Source of the DNA: Halostagnicola larsenii XH-48
Lineage (GTDB): Archaea > Halobacteriota > Halobacteria > Halobacteriales > Natrialbaceae
DNA length: 64,000 nucleotides
NCBI RefSeq assembly: GCF_000517625.1
Contig: NZ_CP007055.1
Coordinates: 372,001 to 436,000 of the forward strand
Direction: 5' to 3'
The notes under the pieces were generated by a model. The model had not been told where the DNA came from and did not search any database. It was given only the letters and a program-made list of their open reading frames with translations. Each line of letters opens with the position of its first letter. Positions within the stretch are counted from its first letter, which is position 1. Positions 50,769 through 59,836 of this stretch are shown one piece after another. The position numbers were made by a program, and so were the translations under genes.

Positions 50769-51806
50769 ATGAGCGACGAGGATTCGCAGCCCAGTGATAC
50801 GATGGCCGAGCGAAGCGTCGACTCGACGTGGAAACACGAACTCCTGTTGAACGCGAATCGATGGCTCGTTACTGCGGGGCTCATGCTGTTCGTCTTCGTC
50901 GGCCTGCTCGCAGTGAGCCAGTTCAGCCCCGTGTCGCTCCGGACGCTTATCCAGAGTACGGATCCCGTCGAGACGCTGTTTCAGGCGCTGGTAACCGCCC
51001 TGATCACCGGCGTCACGCTCGTCGTGACGATCAACTCGCTGGTTCTCTCACAGGAACTCGGGGCCGTCGAGGACCAACGCGAGCGCCTCAAGGGGGCGAT
51101 GGAGTTTCGCAAAGACGTCGAGTCGTCGATCGACGCGCCGGTGAGTCCGCCGGAACCGTCGTCGTTCATGCAGGCGATCATCACCGCTTCCGAAAAGCGC
51201 GCCGAGGACTTCCGAAGCGCCGTCTCCGACAGTCAGGACGAGGACCTTATCGACCGCGTCGACGACTTCGTCAGGAACCTGACGACCCACGCCGATGCCG
51301 TCCGGGACGACCTCGAGGACGCGCAGTTCGGCGCCTACTCCGTCGTGAAGTCGGCGCTCGATTACAACTACTCGTGGAAAATCTTCCGCGCGCGCCGGAT
51401 CAAGCAATCCCACGCCGATTCGTTCACCGACGACGCGCAGGATGCCTACGACGACCTGCTCGAGTCGCTGAAGCTGTTCGGGCTCGCACGCGAGCACTTC
51501 AAGACGCTTTACTTCCAGTGGGAACTCATCAACCTCTCTCGGGCGATGATGTACGTCGCGGTCCCGGCATTGGTCGTCACCGTCTCGATGTTGCTCTTTT
51601 TCGATGCAGGCGTCGCTACCGGTGCCGTCCTGGGTATCGACGTCCTCGTGTGGATCGTCGCCGCGGCGACGACGGTCGCCGTCACGCCGTTCCTGCTCTT
51701 GATCGCGTTTATTCTCCGGATCGCGACGATGGCTAAACGCACGCTCGCGATCGGCCCGTTCATCCTCCGAGAGTCCGGACGCGGCGAGGACATCGACTGG
51801 GAGTGA
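50769..51806 (+). CDS. Uncharacterised four-helix membrane protein, tandem paralogue 3
   Basis: A 345-residue paralogue. Helices: WLVTAGLMLFVFVGLLAVSQ, the second ending VVTINSLVLSQELG, then a middle domain with VSPPEPSSFMQAIITASEKR and RARRIKQSHAD, then AREHFKTLYFQWEL and helix MYVAVPALVVTVSMLLF, and the last helix with LIAFILRIATMAKRTLAIGP. It starts 111 bp after paralogue 2, and a CTATTTCC element about 30-35 bases upstream may be its own promoter. It shares all the block motifs with paralogues 1 and 2. Confidence 0.8.
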   Translation: MSDEDSQPSDTMAERSVDSTWKHELLLNANRWLVTAGLMLFVFVGLLAVSQFSPVSLRTLIQSTDPVETLFQALVTALITGVTLVVTINSLVLSQELGAVEDQRERLKGAMEFRKDVESSIDAPVSPPEPSSFMQAIITASEKRAEDFRSAVSDSQDEDLIDRVDDFVRNLTTHADAVRDDLEDAQFGAYSVVKSALDYNYSWKIFRARRIKQSHADSFTDDAQDAYDDLLESLKLFGLAREHFKTLYFQWELINLSRAMMYVAVPALVVTVSMLLFFDAGVATGAVLGIDVLVWIVAAATTVAVTPFLLLIAFILRIATMAKRTLAIGPFILRESGRGEDIDWE

Positions 51807-51961
51807 GGCGATCTGCGGCGTCGCGGTCGCCTCGTGGACTCGGCTCGTCTCGAGGCGCTCGAGGGCGAACGCGCCGTCTCCGACAGCTAACTGCTCTCTT
51901 GCAGGAGCAGGGGCCGGTTTTAGTTGGACATTCGGCGTCGTTCGCTACCGTGACTGGTACA

Positions 51962-52030
51962 ATGTATAACACGATCGTGGACGAACTCGTCGAACCGAAC
52001 GCCGCCGAACGCGGCGGGAGCGAACGATGA
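51962..52030 (+). CDS. Possible 22-residue leader ORF overlapping the alcohol dehydrogenase gene
   Basis: ATG 51962 opens a 22-codon frame ([20 protein letters not shown], then ER) whose TGA overlaps the ATG of the next gene as ATGA. The acidic, balanced composition resembles coding sequence, and the overlap would couple translation. It may be a regulatory leader, a small protein, or chance. Confidence 0.3.
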   Translation: MYNTIVDELVEPNAAERGGSER

Positions 52031-53196
52031 ACGCGCTGGTCTGGCACGACGAAAAGGACGTGCGCTTAGAGGAGGTGCCAAAGCCCGAACTCGCCAACCC
52101 GACCGATGCGATAATCGAGGTCACGGCCACCGCCATCTGCGGGTCGGATCTCCACCTCTACAACGGCTACATGCCCGGCATGCGCGAGGGCGACGTGCTC
52201 GGCCACGAGCCGATGGGCGAAGTGATCGAGGTCGGGAGCGAGGTCGAGACCCTCGAGGTCGGCGACCGCGTGGTCGTGCCGTTTACGATTAGCTGTGGCT
52301 CGTGTTGGTTCTGCGGGCGAGAGTTGTACTCGCTCTGTGACAACACGAATCCGAACGCCGAACTGATCAGCGAGACGATGGGGCACTCGCCCGCAGGCCT
52401 GCTCGGCTACTCCCACCTGCTGGGCGGCTACGCCGGCGGGCAGGCCGAGTACCTGCGGGTGCCCTACGCCGACGTCGGTCCGATCACGGTCGACTCCGAC
52501 GTGCCGGACGAGGAGGTCCTCTTTCTCTCGGATATCTTCCCGACGGGATACATGGCCGCCGAAAACGCCGATATCGAAGACGGCGACACGGTGGCGATCT
52601 GGGGGTGTGGACCGGTCGGCCAGTTCGCCATCCAGAGCGCGTGGCTGTTCGGCGCGAATCAGGTGATCGCGATCGATCGCGTGCCCGAACGCCTCGAGAT
52701 GGCGAGCGATCACGGCGACGCCGAAACGATCAACTTCGAGCACGAGGACGTCTACGACCGACTCATGGCGATGACCGGCGGCCGCGGCCCCGATGGGTGC
52801 ATCGACGCGGTCGGAACGGAGGCCCACGGAATGGGAGTGGCCGGCGTCGCCGATCAGGTAAAACAGGAGATCGGCCTCGAGGACGACCGGCCCCACGCTC
52901 TCCGGCAGGCGATCAAGTGCTGTCGAAAAGGCGGGACGCTCTCCGTCCCCGGCGTCTACATCGGCGAGTCGGACAACGTCCCGTTCGGGCCGCTGATGAA
53001 CAAGGCGATCACGGTCAAAACCGGGCAGACGCACGTCCAGCGCTATCTCGACCCGCTCATGGGGATGATCGAGGACGGCGAGATCGACCCCTCGTTCGTC
53101 ATCACCCATCAGGTAGGGCTCGAGGAGGGTCCGGAGATGTACGAGACATTCAACAACAAAGAAGACGGCTGTATCAAGGCGGTACTGACCCCGTGA
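52027..53196 (+). CDS. Zinc-dependent alcohol dehydrogenase
   Basis: A 389-residue medium-chain dehydrogenase. Catalytic zinc ligands: C38 in [12 protein letters not shown]60 and E61 in GHEPMGEV. The structural zinc site has C90, C93, C96 and C104 ([16 protein letters not shown]). The nucleotide-binding loop is [16 protein letters not shown]. This branch (class III-like, glutathione-independent formaldehyde dehydrogenase type) oxidises alcohols or aldehydes with NAD; the substrate is not known. Its ATG overlaps a 22-codon upstream frame, so a coupled leader is possible. Confidence 0.9.
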   Translation: MNALVWHDEKDVRLEEVPKPELANPTDAIIEVTATAICGSDLHLYNGYMPGMREGDVLGHEPMGEVIEVGSEVETLEVGDRVVVPFTISCGSCWFCGRELYSLCDNTNPNAELISETMGHSPAGLLGYSHLLGGYAGGQAEYLRVPYADVGPITVDSDVPDEEVLFLSDIFPTGYMAAENADIEDGDTVAIWGCGPVGQFAIQSAWLFGANQVIAIDRVPERLEMASDHGDAETINFEHEDVYDRLMAMTGGRGPDGCIDAVGTEAHGMGVAGVADQVKQEIGLEDDRPHALRQAIKCCRKGGTLSVPGVYIGESDNVPFGPLMNKAITVKTGQTHVQRYLDPLMGMIEDGEIDPSFVITHQVGLEEGPEMYETFNNKEDGCIKAVLTP

Positions 53197-53208
53197 GTAT
53201 TGAGCGGC

Positions 53209-54255
53209 TCAGGAAGATCGAACAGCGCCTGTCCCCGGCCGCTCGAGTCCCGCTAAATCGATTTCGCCGCCGGGCATCGGGACGCCGTCGTAGGGGTCCT
53301 CGGCGAGCAGGAGCGAGCCGTCGAGGTCGGCGTAGTCGAGCAACGGCGCGAGGTGAGCGGCCGGCGCGATCGAGGCGTTCGACTCGGTCATGCAGCCGGC
53401 CAGCACCTCGAGACCGTGCGCTCGAGCGGTGTGGATGAGCCGGATCGCCTCGCGGAGTCCGCCGCATTTGGCGAGTTTCAGGTTCACGATGTCACAGCGG
53501 TCGGCAATTTTCGGCACGTCGGCACTGACCAGACACGACTCGTCGGCTGCGATCGGGAGCCTCGAGCGTTCGTACACGTACTTCAGGCCCTCGGGGTTCT
53601 CGGCCGGAACCGGCTGTTCGACGAACTCGAGACCGTAGGGAGCGAGCCGGTCGATCCGTTCGACGGCCTCTTTGGGCGTCCAGGCCTCGTTCGCGTCGAC
53701 GAACAGTCGCACGTTCGGGGCCGCCTCGCGAACCGTGCGAACGATCTCCTCGTCCCTGTCGGTGCCGAGTTTGACTTTGAGCGTACCGAATCCGCGCTCT
53801 CTAGCCGCTTCGGTTTTCTCCCGCATCGTCTGTGTCTCGTCGATACCGATCGTATAGGAACTCTCGAGCGTCTCGGTCGGGTCGAGTCCCCAATATTGAT
53901 ACAACGGAATCCCGAGTCGCTTGGTCGCGAGGTCGTGTAGCGCGATGCTCACCGCGGTTCTCGCCGCGGGATTGCCCCGGATCGACTCGCGCATGCGGCG
54001 TTCGATCTGCTCGATTCGATGAACGTTGCCAACCGCCTCGACGATCTCGAGGAGATCCGGCAGCACCGCCTCGACGGTCGCCGCCGTTTCGCCGTAGTGT
54101 CTCGTCGGGGCCGCGCCGCCGATACCGACGAGGCCGTCGGCGTCTTCGATTCGGACGAAAACGACCTCGGTGTCGGTCGCCGTCCCGCGGGCGATCGAGA
54201 ACGGCTGCTCGAGCGCGAGCGTGCGGCGTTCGATTTCGGTCGCAAATTCGCTCAT
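53209..54255 (-). CDS. dgcA: Enolase-superfamily racemase, DgcA-like (annotated dipeptide epimerase)
   Basis: A 348-residue enolase-superfamily enzyme of the muconate-lactonising/dipeptide-epimerase group. The acid/base lysine is in GTLKVKLG, metal ligands in FVDANEAW, EFVEQPV and IAADESC, and the second lysine in LKLAKCGG. The neighbouring DUF1611 gene overlaps it by 4 bp. This pair matches the D-glutamate catabolic pathway reported for marine proteobacteria and haloarchaea, in which DgcA racemises N-acetyl-D-glutamate made by DgcN. The direct alternative, L-Ala-D/L-Glu epimerase, cannot be ruled out from sequence alone. Confidence 0.85.
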   Translation of the reverse strand: MSEFATEIERRTLALEQPFSIARGTATDTEVVFVRIEDADGLVGIGGAAPTRHYGETAATVEAVLPDLLEIVEAVGNVHRIEQIERRMRESIRGNPAARTAVSIALHDLATKRLGIPLYQYWGLDPTETLESSYTIGIDETQTMREKTEAARERGFGTLKVKLGTDRDEEIVRTVREAAPNVRLFVDANEAWTPKEAVERIDRLAPYGLEFVEQPVPAENPEGLKYVYERSRLPIAADESCLVSADVPKIADRCDIVNLKLAKCGGLREAIRLIHTARAHGLEVLAGCMTESNASIAPAAHLAPLLDYADLDGSLLLAEDPYDGVPMPGGEIDLAGLERPGTGAVRSS

Positions 54256-55268
54256 AGGATCGCCTCGAGGATCGGATCCGAGCCGAACCGGATGACGTCC
54301 GACGCGGGCGCCCCGAGTTCGGCTTCGTAGGCCTCGAGTTCGCGGCGGGCGACCGCCTCGTCGTCGATTCCCGCGGTGTTGAGCGCGCCCGCGGCGACGG
54401 ACGCCTCCTGAACCGGCGTCGCGAGCCCCTCGTAGAGATCGACGTAGGTCGAAATCGGCGGGAGAGAGAAGGACTCGTAGCCGTGGATTGCTTCCCGCCC
54501 GGCGTCGTGACAGAGCACGAGTCGGTCGGCCATCGCGCCGTGGAGGATGCCACACGTCACCGCGGAGTAGGCTGGGTGGACGATCGATCCCTGCCCCTCG
54601 ACGAAGAGGTAGTCGTGCTCGTCGCCCTTTTCGACGATCATCTCCTCGACGGCACCCGCGGTGAAGTCGCTGACGACGCGGTCGACGGGATTCCCCCAGC
54701 CCTCGATCATGATCCCGGTCTGGCCGGTCGGGATCACCGCGGCGTCGTGTCCGGCCTCGCGGGCTGCGCGGGCCAGTTCCATCGAGACCGTCATCTTGCC
54801 GACCGAGCAGTCGGTTCCGACCGTCAGGATCACGTCGGCGTCGACGTCGGCCGCTGTCCCCTCGCTGACCGTCAGATCGGCCGGGGGCTTGCGCACGTCC
54901 CGTAGCTCGCAGTCGTTCTCGGTCGCGAGCGCCGCAAACTCCTCGTCGTCTGCGAGGAAGTAGTGCAACCCCGAGATCACGTCGCAGCCGCGCTCGAGCG
55001 CGGTTCGAACGTCGTCGCGCCAGCTTTCCTCGAACGCTCCGCCGATGGGGGAGATGCCGATCACCAGCGCGTCGACTGGTTCGTCGATGGCAGCCATCTG
55101 CGAGCCGATCGGCGCGTCCTGTACGTCGCTGACGAAGTCGGACACTCGAGCACCCGCGTTGTCGCGGTCGAGGACCGCAACGATGTCGTCGTCGCTGTAC
55201 CGAAGGATTCCGAGCGCGGTTTTGGCGCGGTGGGGAAATTTCTCGTGGGCGAGGATCGCGATACGCAT
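54252..55268 (-). CDS. dgcN: DUF1611 protein, DgcN-like D-glutamate N-acetyltransferase
   Basis: A 338-residue DUF1611 protein. An N-terminal Rossmann-like part (MRIAILAHEKFPHRAKTALG) is followed by a P-loop-like motif GTDCSVGKMT (151-160), VIPTGQTGIMIEGWG and the EGQGSIVHPAYSAVT segment. DUF1611 proteins were shown in recent work to act as D-glutamate N-acetyltransferases (DgcN) upstream of DgcA. The 4-bp overlap (ATGA) with the following enolase-superfamily gene shows the pair is translated together. The deacetylase that would finish the pathway is not adjacent. Confidence 0.85.
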   Translation of the reverse strand: MRIAILAHEKFPHRAKTALGILRYSDDDIVAVLDRDNAGARVSDFVSDVQDAPIGSQMAAIDEPVDALVIGISPIGGAFEESWRDDVRTALERGCDVISGLHYFLADDEEFAALATENDCELRDVRKPPADLTVSEGTAADVDADVILTVGTDCSVGKMTVSMELARAAREAGHDAAVIPTGQTGIMIEGWGNPVDRVVSDFTAGAVEEMIVEKGDEHDYLFVEGQGSIVHPAYSAVTCGILHGAMADRLVLCHDAGREAIHGYESFSLPPISTYVDLYEGLATPVQEASVAAGALNTAGIDDEAVARRELEAYEAELGAPASDVIRFGSDPILEAIL

Positions 55269-55395
55269 ACGGAGAGTATGGCCAGACGGCCACTTAACGG
55301 TGGACCTCCCGGCGAGAGAGGCGACGGAACGAGACGAAACTGGACGGCGCAGAGTACATCCTGCTCGATCGCTCAGAACACGCCCAGCTAGTCGT

Positions 55396-56337
55396 TCAGA
55401 ACACGCCGAGTTCGGTCGTCCAGAACGATCGGTGGGCGTCCTCGAGGGCGGGTTTCGGGTCGCCGGTCGCGTCGACGGCGGCGCTTTCTTTCGGTTCGAA
55501 CTCGCCCTCCTCGGCGAGGGTCTCGAGAACCCCGCGCTGGCCGACGAGATAGAGGCGATCGGTGTCGAACTCGGCGAGGGCCCGGTGACAGCGCTCGAGG
55601 TGGTCGTCGATCTGGTCGTCGCGGATCCGCTCGAACCGGGCCTGGGAGAAGCCGCCTTTCGAGTGGCTCCCTTTCACGTCGCTCTCGAAGCCCTTGTAGT
55701 CGACCCGTTCACCGTCCTCGTAGACGCCGATGGCGAACAGGTCTGCACGAACCAGCGCGAGCGTGTAGGTCCCGGTCGGGAGGAACCACTCGCGCTCGAG
55801 TTCGAATCGATCGCTCCAGGTCGCCTCGAGGTCCCGTTCCGGGCGGACGGGCGGCTCGAGTCGGACCGAGACGAGTCCGGCGTCGTCGAAGCAGACGAGA
55901 CACGGGTCGCCGGTTCGGACGAGCGACGTCCGCTCGCCGAGGACGTCCTCGACCTGTCGGTAGCGCTCGGCGTCTTCGCGGCCGTCCGCCTCACGTTGCG
56001 GGTCGAGAAAGACGGTGCACGCACCCTCCGGGCCCGTCCGAACGGACGTGAGCCGGTCGAGAACCTCCTCGAGGCGCGCGCCGCGAAGGCGCTCTTTGCG
56101 GCGAAACTCGACCCCGTCGTCGCTTCTCGCTCCGTCCACGCGCTCGAGTTCGCCCTCTAACTGTGCGATGCGGTCCTCGAGACGGTTCTGGCGCTCTTCG
56201 GCCTCCTGTTTCGCGGTGACGGCGGCGGCTTTCCGCTCGGATTCGGCCTCGTAGCGCTGGCGTAGTCGCTCGGCTTCGTCCTCGAGTTCGTCGATCCGGT
56301 CTTTCAGCGACGCGCGACCGAGCAACTGGTCGATCAT
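55396..56337 (-). CDS. Vms1/ANKZF1-like peptidyl-tRNA hydrolase (VLRF1 domain)
   Basis: A 313-residue protein with an N-terminal coiled coil (about 10-70) and a VLRF1 domain. The release motif GGFSQ lies at residues 228-232, within SHSKGGFSQARFERIRD, and takes the place of the GGQ of release factors. Vms1/ANKZF1 cleaves stalled peptidyl-tRNA on the large ribosomal subunit; archaeal members should act in ribosome rescue. CAFD-type strands with DPCLVCFDDAGLVSVRLE and RLYLVGQRGVLETL are also present. The start at 56337 is used. It is followed (upstream in gene order) by DUF5802. Confidence 0.88.
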   Translation of the reverse strand: MIDQLLGRASLKDRIDELEDEAERLRQRYEAESERKAAAVTAKQEAEERQNRLEDRIAQLEGELERVDGARSDDGVEFRRKERLRGARLEEVLDRLTSVRTGPEGACTVFLDPQREADGREDAERYRQVEDVLGERTSLVRTGDPCLVCFDDAGLVSVRLEPPVRPERDLEATWSDRFELEREWFLPTGTYTLALVRADLFAIGVYEDGERVDYKGFESDVKGSHSKGGFSQARFERIRDDQIDDHLERCHRALAEFDTDRLYLVGQRGVLETLAEEGEFEPKESAAVDATGDPKPALEDAHRSFWTTELGVF

Positions 56338-56365
56338 CGAGAAAAAGCGCGAACCGGGGCCACTT

Positions 56366-56749
56366 TTAGGTTCCGGCGTCGGGATACTCGTCCGCCGGCC
56401 CCGTCGGCGGCCACGCGCCGGCAAACTCGAGCAACTGCTGGGCGCGTTCGCGCCGGGCGAGGAACACCTCCTTCAGCGACGGCGGGTTCGTGATCTGGGT
56501 CCGCTCGAGGACGGATTCCGGGACCGCAAGCGTATTTTCCGGGACGCCGTCGTCGCCGTGCACCGGGAAGTGTCCCGACTCGAGTTTCATCACGAGCGGC
56601 GCGTCGAGTCGTTCGATTCCCTCCCCGGATGTATACACCGCGTCGTTGATTCGTTCGTGCTGGTCGCTGTGCATGAACGCTTGCTCCTCGTCCGTCGGCG
56701 TCACGTACAACCGTCCGAGATAGTAGCTCCGCGAGAACACCTCAAACAT
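56366..56749 (-). CDS. DUF5802 family protein
   Basis: A 127-residue haloarchaeal protein. Typical pieces are MFEVFSRSYYLGRLYVTP, HSDQHERINDAVYTSG, LVMKLESGHFPVHGDD and PSLKEVFLARRERAQQLLEF. The function is unknown. The gene stops 28 bp before the start of the Vms1-like gene, same strand, so a common transcript is likely and a role in translation quality control is possible but unproven. The start at 56749 is the family start. Confidence 0.8.
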   Translation of the reverse strand: MFEVFSRSYYLGRLYVTPTDEEQAFMHSDQHERINDAVYTSGEGIERLDAPLVMKLESGHFPVHGDDGVPENTLAVPESVLERTQITNPPSLKEVFLARRERAQQLLEFAGAWPPTGPADEYPDAGT

Positions 56750-56993
56750 GACATTCGATACCAAGGGACGAGCCCTGATAACTATTCTGCAGATACAGTT
56801 ATGGCGAGTGCTTTTCGATCGGACGTTCGGAGCGAACGTGACTCGTTTTCGACGACTGACCATCCCCAAAAACCAGTTACTCACACACAGCGGTTTTTGA
56901 ACGTTCAAACCGGATCTGAGCGACGAATACATTCAGTTAAACGATCAGAACGAAGGTTTCCTTTTTTACGGAGTTCGTTCGGATAGAGAGCTA

Positions 56994-58136
56994 ATGACTG
57001 CGACTCGTGGCATCAGTATCGTGGTGCTTGTTGCCGTCGTTGGTCTCACGATCGCGCCGCTTGCAACCGCCGGATTCTCGGCTCCGCTTGTCGAGTCCGC
57101 CGGTGCCGACATTAGCGATCAGAGCGGTGGGAGCGGCGGACAACCGTCCGCAAACGAAGCGGATCGTACCGGAGCGGCCGACAACGGTACCTCACCGAAA
57201 ACGGACCTCTCCACGTTCATCCAATCGAACGCCGCTGAAACCGAGGCTGCGGTCGATATCGGGCTGTTCAACGCTAGCTACGACAGCGCTGATACCGAGT
57301 TGCGCAAATCGATCCTCAGCCACCGAACGGACGCGATCGAGGACCGGACCGCCGAACTCGAGGCCCAAAAGGAGACGCTGCAAGCGAACGAGGGTGAAAT
57401 GAGCGAAGCAGCCTACGACGCCCGAATGACGCGGCTTACGATTCAGATCAACGCTCTCGAGAAATCGATCGAGACGGTCGAACAGCGCGCGGTCGATACC
57501 GGTTTCAACACCACCGGACTCGAGGAACTTCGTTCAAACGCGGCAGCCCTTGGCGGTCCAAACGTTTCGGCGGTCGCGCAGGGACTGGCAGGGATCGATC
57601 TCTCCGATACGTTCTCGACGGGCATCCAGGAACGAGTGAACGAATCGACGCCCGATATGCCCGAGATCGATACGGGGAACGGTACTGACCGACCTGAACT
57701 GTCGGCCGGCAATCTGTCGAATGGTACGTTGAACGCCACTGACGTGACCGACGAGGCGATAAACGCCACGAACGGATCAAACCTGATCGAGGGAGCAACA
57801 AACGGCACGTCCGTGCTCGATCCAACGGTGGACGAAAACAGCGCCGAGAGCGATGAGGGTGGAACTGAGAACGAGAATGCCACCGAGGATGCAGGCGACC
57901 TCGATGGGATCATCTCGGACTCGATCGGCGATATCGGAAGCGACGATTCCGAAGTCGACGGCGGAGAACCCAGTGAGTCGAACGAGAGCGACTCAGACGG
58001 GAGCGGGTCAGATGAACCCGCATCAGACGACGGCGGATCGGACGGCAACGAGTCGGACGGAAGCGAAACCGACGAGGATGGCCTCGATGGACTCATTTCG
58101 GGCGACCTCGAGACCGAACCCACCCCGGCTCGCTGA
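56994..58136 (+). CDS. Secreted, sequon-rich protein paired with an ArsR regulator
   Basis: A 380-residue exported protein. A Sec signal (ISIVVLVAVVGLTIAPLATA) is followed by a helical part (about 75-175, with EDRTAELEAQKETLQANEG and RLTIQINALEKSIETVEQRA), then a long low-complexity tail of Asn-Gly-Thr, Ser, Asp and Glu with several N-glycosylation sequons (NGT, NAT, NES). No C-terminal anchor is obvious, so it may be released or bound by the coiled region. It precedes an ArsR-like regulator by about 150 bp, same strand; in haloarchaea such pairs (DUF7096-like plus HTH) recur. The function is unknown. Confidence 0.75.
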   Translation: MTATRGISIVVLVAVVGLTIAPLATAGFSAPLVESAGADISDQSGGSGGQPSANEADRTGAADNGTSPKTDLSTFIQSNAAETEAAVDIGLFNASYDSADTELRKSILSHRTDAIEDRTAELEAQKETLQANEGEMSEAAYDARMTRLTIQINALEKSIETVEQRAVDTGFNTTGLEELRSNAAALGGPNVSAVAQGLAGIDLSDTFSTGIQERVNESTPDMPEIDTGNGTDRPELSAGNLSNGTLNATDVTDEAINATNGSNLIEGATNGTSVLDPTVDENSAESDEGGTENENATEDAGDLDGIISDSIGDIGSDDSEVDGGEPSESNESDSDGSGSDEPASDDGGSDGNESDGSETDEDGLDGLISGDLETEPTPAR

Positions 58137-58284
58137 GACCGGAGCCGACAGTCGTGTCCCGATAGCTTCACTCGAGCGTTCCGACTGAAACACCATCCGG
58201 AGTTGGCATTGGTCCGGTTTTCAAACGCCCATCGTGCGACGAAAGCAGACACGCTTTTCAGCGACCATCGTCTAGACTCCTCCG

Positions 58285-58947
58285 ATGGACTCCGCCGCGT
58301 TGCTCGATTTGCTGGGAAACGAAAATCGGAGGCGTATCCTCCGACTATTGGCCCGCAAACCGTGCTACGTCACCGAAATATCGGAGTACCTCGGTGTGAG
58401 TCCCAAGGCGGTCATCGAACACCTCCGGAAGTTAGACGAGGCCGGACTGGTCGAGAGTCGAGTCGACGACCAGCGACGGAAGTACTTCCACATCGCCCGA
58501 AACGTTCGACTCGAGGTGAACGTCTCTCCGTACGGGTTCGCCAGCAAGAGCGCGTATCCGGCGAACAACAGTGTCGACATCACCACCTGCCGACACCTCT
58601 CGGTGGATCTCGCCTCCGAGTCGGGTGACGAACTCGAGGAGCTACTGGCGACGCTCGAGCGCCTCGAAACCCTCGAAAACGAACTGTCGCTGGCCCAGCG
58701 GTGGGTTCAGGGACAGCTCTGTGAAACGCTCGATCAGGTGTCGGAAGTCGTCGGCACCGGTCCGGAGAGCCGAATCTACGCCGATCTCCTCGCGAGCGTT
58801 CGCGGCGAACCTAAATCGGTCACCGAGCTCGCGGCAGACATCGACGCTCACCGGGATATCGTCGCCGACTTACTCGAGAATATGGCCGACAAGGGGGTCG
58901 TCCAGCGAACGGAGCGGGGATGGGAGCTTTCGACCGATAGCCGGTAG
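58285..58947 (+). CDS. ArsR-like winged-helix regulator
   Basis: A 220-residue regulator with an N-terminal winged helix (LLDLLGNENRRRILRLLARK, VTEISEYLGVSPKAVIEHL, KLDEAGLVESRVDD, about 5-75) and a C-terminal second winged-helix-like region (about 165-215, SVTELAADIDAHRDIVADLL). The middle holds LERLETLENELSLAQRW, a likely dimerisation helix. Effector unknown. It follows a secreted sequon-rich protein, an association seen repeatedly in haloarchaea, so it may control cell-surface genes. Confidence 0.88.
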   Translation: MDSAALLDLLGNENRRRILRLLARKPCYVTEISEYLGVSPKAVIEHLRKLDEAGLVESRVDDQRRKYFHIARNVRLEVNVSPYGFASKSAYPANNSVDITTCRHLSVDLASESGDELEELLATLERLETLENELSLAQRWVQGQLCETLDQVSEVVGTGPESRIYADLLASVRGEPKSVTELAADIDAHRDIVADLLENMADKGVVQRTERGWELSTDSR

Positions 58948-58989
58948 CCGACGCGTGTCATTTCCTCCAGTGGGCTACCGGTTACCGCC

Positions 58990-59652
58990 TCAATCGATAT
59001 CCTTCGAGAGCCCCTTCTTCAGGTCGCGTCCGAAGTAGTAGCCGACGAGGCAGGCGAGCGCGCCCGTGGTGGTTCCGACCGCGAGCACGCCCTGTGTGAA
59101 CCCGATCGAAACGAGGATCGCGAAGTTGAACATCGCCGCGATGATCCCGACGGAGGCGCCCGCCGCGGCCATCTCGAGGTACCTGCGTTTGGACGCGATT
59201 AGTCCGACCAGAAACGCCGTGGCGAACATGCCGATCATCCGACCGGCGAACGGCAAGACGGTGCTGCCGGCGATCACTCCCGCGCCGATGACCAGTACGA
59301 GAGCGAGGTACGCCTTCGGCGAGAAGTAGTTGGTCGGGGACAGCCGCGACAGCGAGAACAGCGACGTAACCGACGACAGTCTGGATCCGCTCGACGCCGA
59401 GTCGGATTCGGACTCGGGATCGACGGCGGCGTCGTCCGAGCCGAACGACGGCCACCTCGAGCCGGATTCGGCCGCCTCCTCTGCAGGCCCGTCGGATTCG
59501 AACTCGCCGGATTGGGTCGATCGATCGTCGCGACGAGCGCTCGAACTCGACGAACCGGACGACCCCGAAAGCAGGTCATCGGTCTCCTCTAGGAGTTCGT
59601 CGGTGGACTTCGGGTCTCGGCTCGTCGTCACCTCGTCCGAGCGATCACTCAT
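58990..59652 (-). CDS. Membrane protein with disordered acidic N-terminus
   Basis: A 220-residue protein. Residues about 1-100 are a Ser/Asp/Glu/Gly-rich disordered region (TDELLEETDDLLSGSSG). The C-terminal half has four helices: AYLALVLVIGAGVIAGSTVL, MIGMFATAFLVGLIASK, AAAGASVGIIAAMFNFAILV and GVLAVGTTTGALACLVGYYF, ending in the basic RDLKKGLSKDID. The function is unknown. The start at 59652 (MSDRSDEVTTSRD) is acidic as expected. It is convergent with the ArsR-like gene. Confidence 0.72.
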   Translation of the reverse strand: MSDRSDEVTTSRDPKSTDELLEETDDLLSGSSGSSSSSARRDDRSTQSGEFESDGPAEEAAESGSRWPSFGSDDAAVDPESESDSASSGSRLSSVTSLFSLSRLSPTNYFSPKAYLALVLVIGAGVIAGSTVLPFAGRMIGMFATAFLVGLIASKRRYLEMAAAGASVGIIAAMFNFAILVSIGFTQGVLAVGTTTGALACLVGYYFGRDLKKGLSKDID

Positions 59653-59836
59653 GTGCGAATACTGGCCGGCCGACACCATGGGCCTTTCCCTGTCTCCCTC
59701 GGCCGCAGTCGCCCGATCATCGAGAGACGCCGTCGACCAGACAGCGCTCTCGAGTCTAATCACAGTTGTTGTGTAGACGAACGACGCGATTCTCGCTGGC
59801 GCGCTTTTTTGGCGCTCCGCGTCGTGTACTCGCTCG

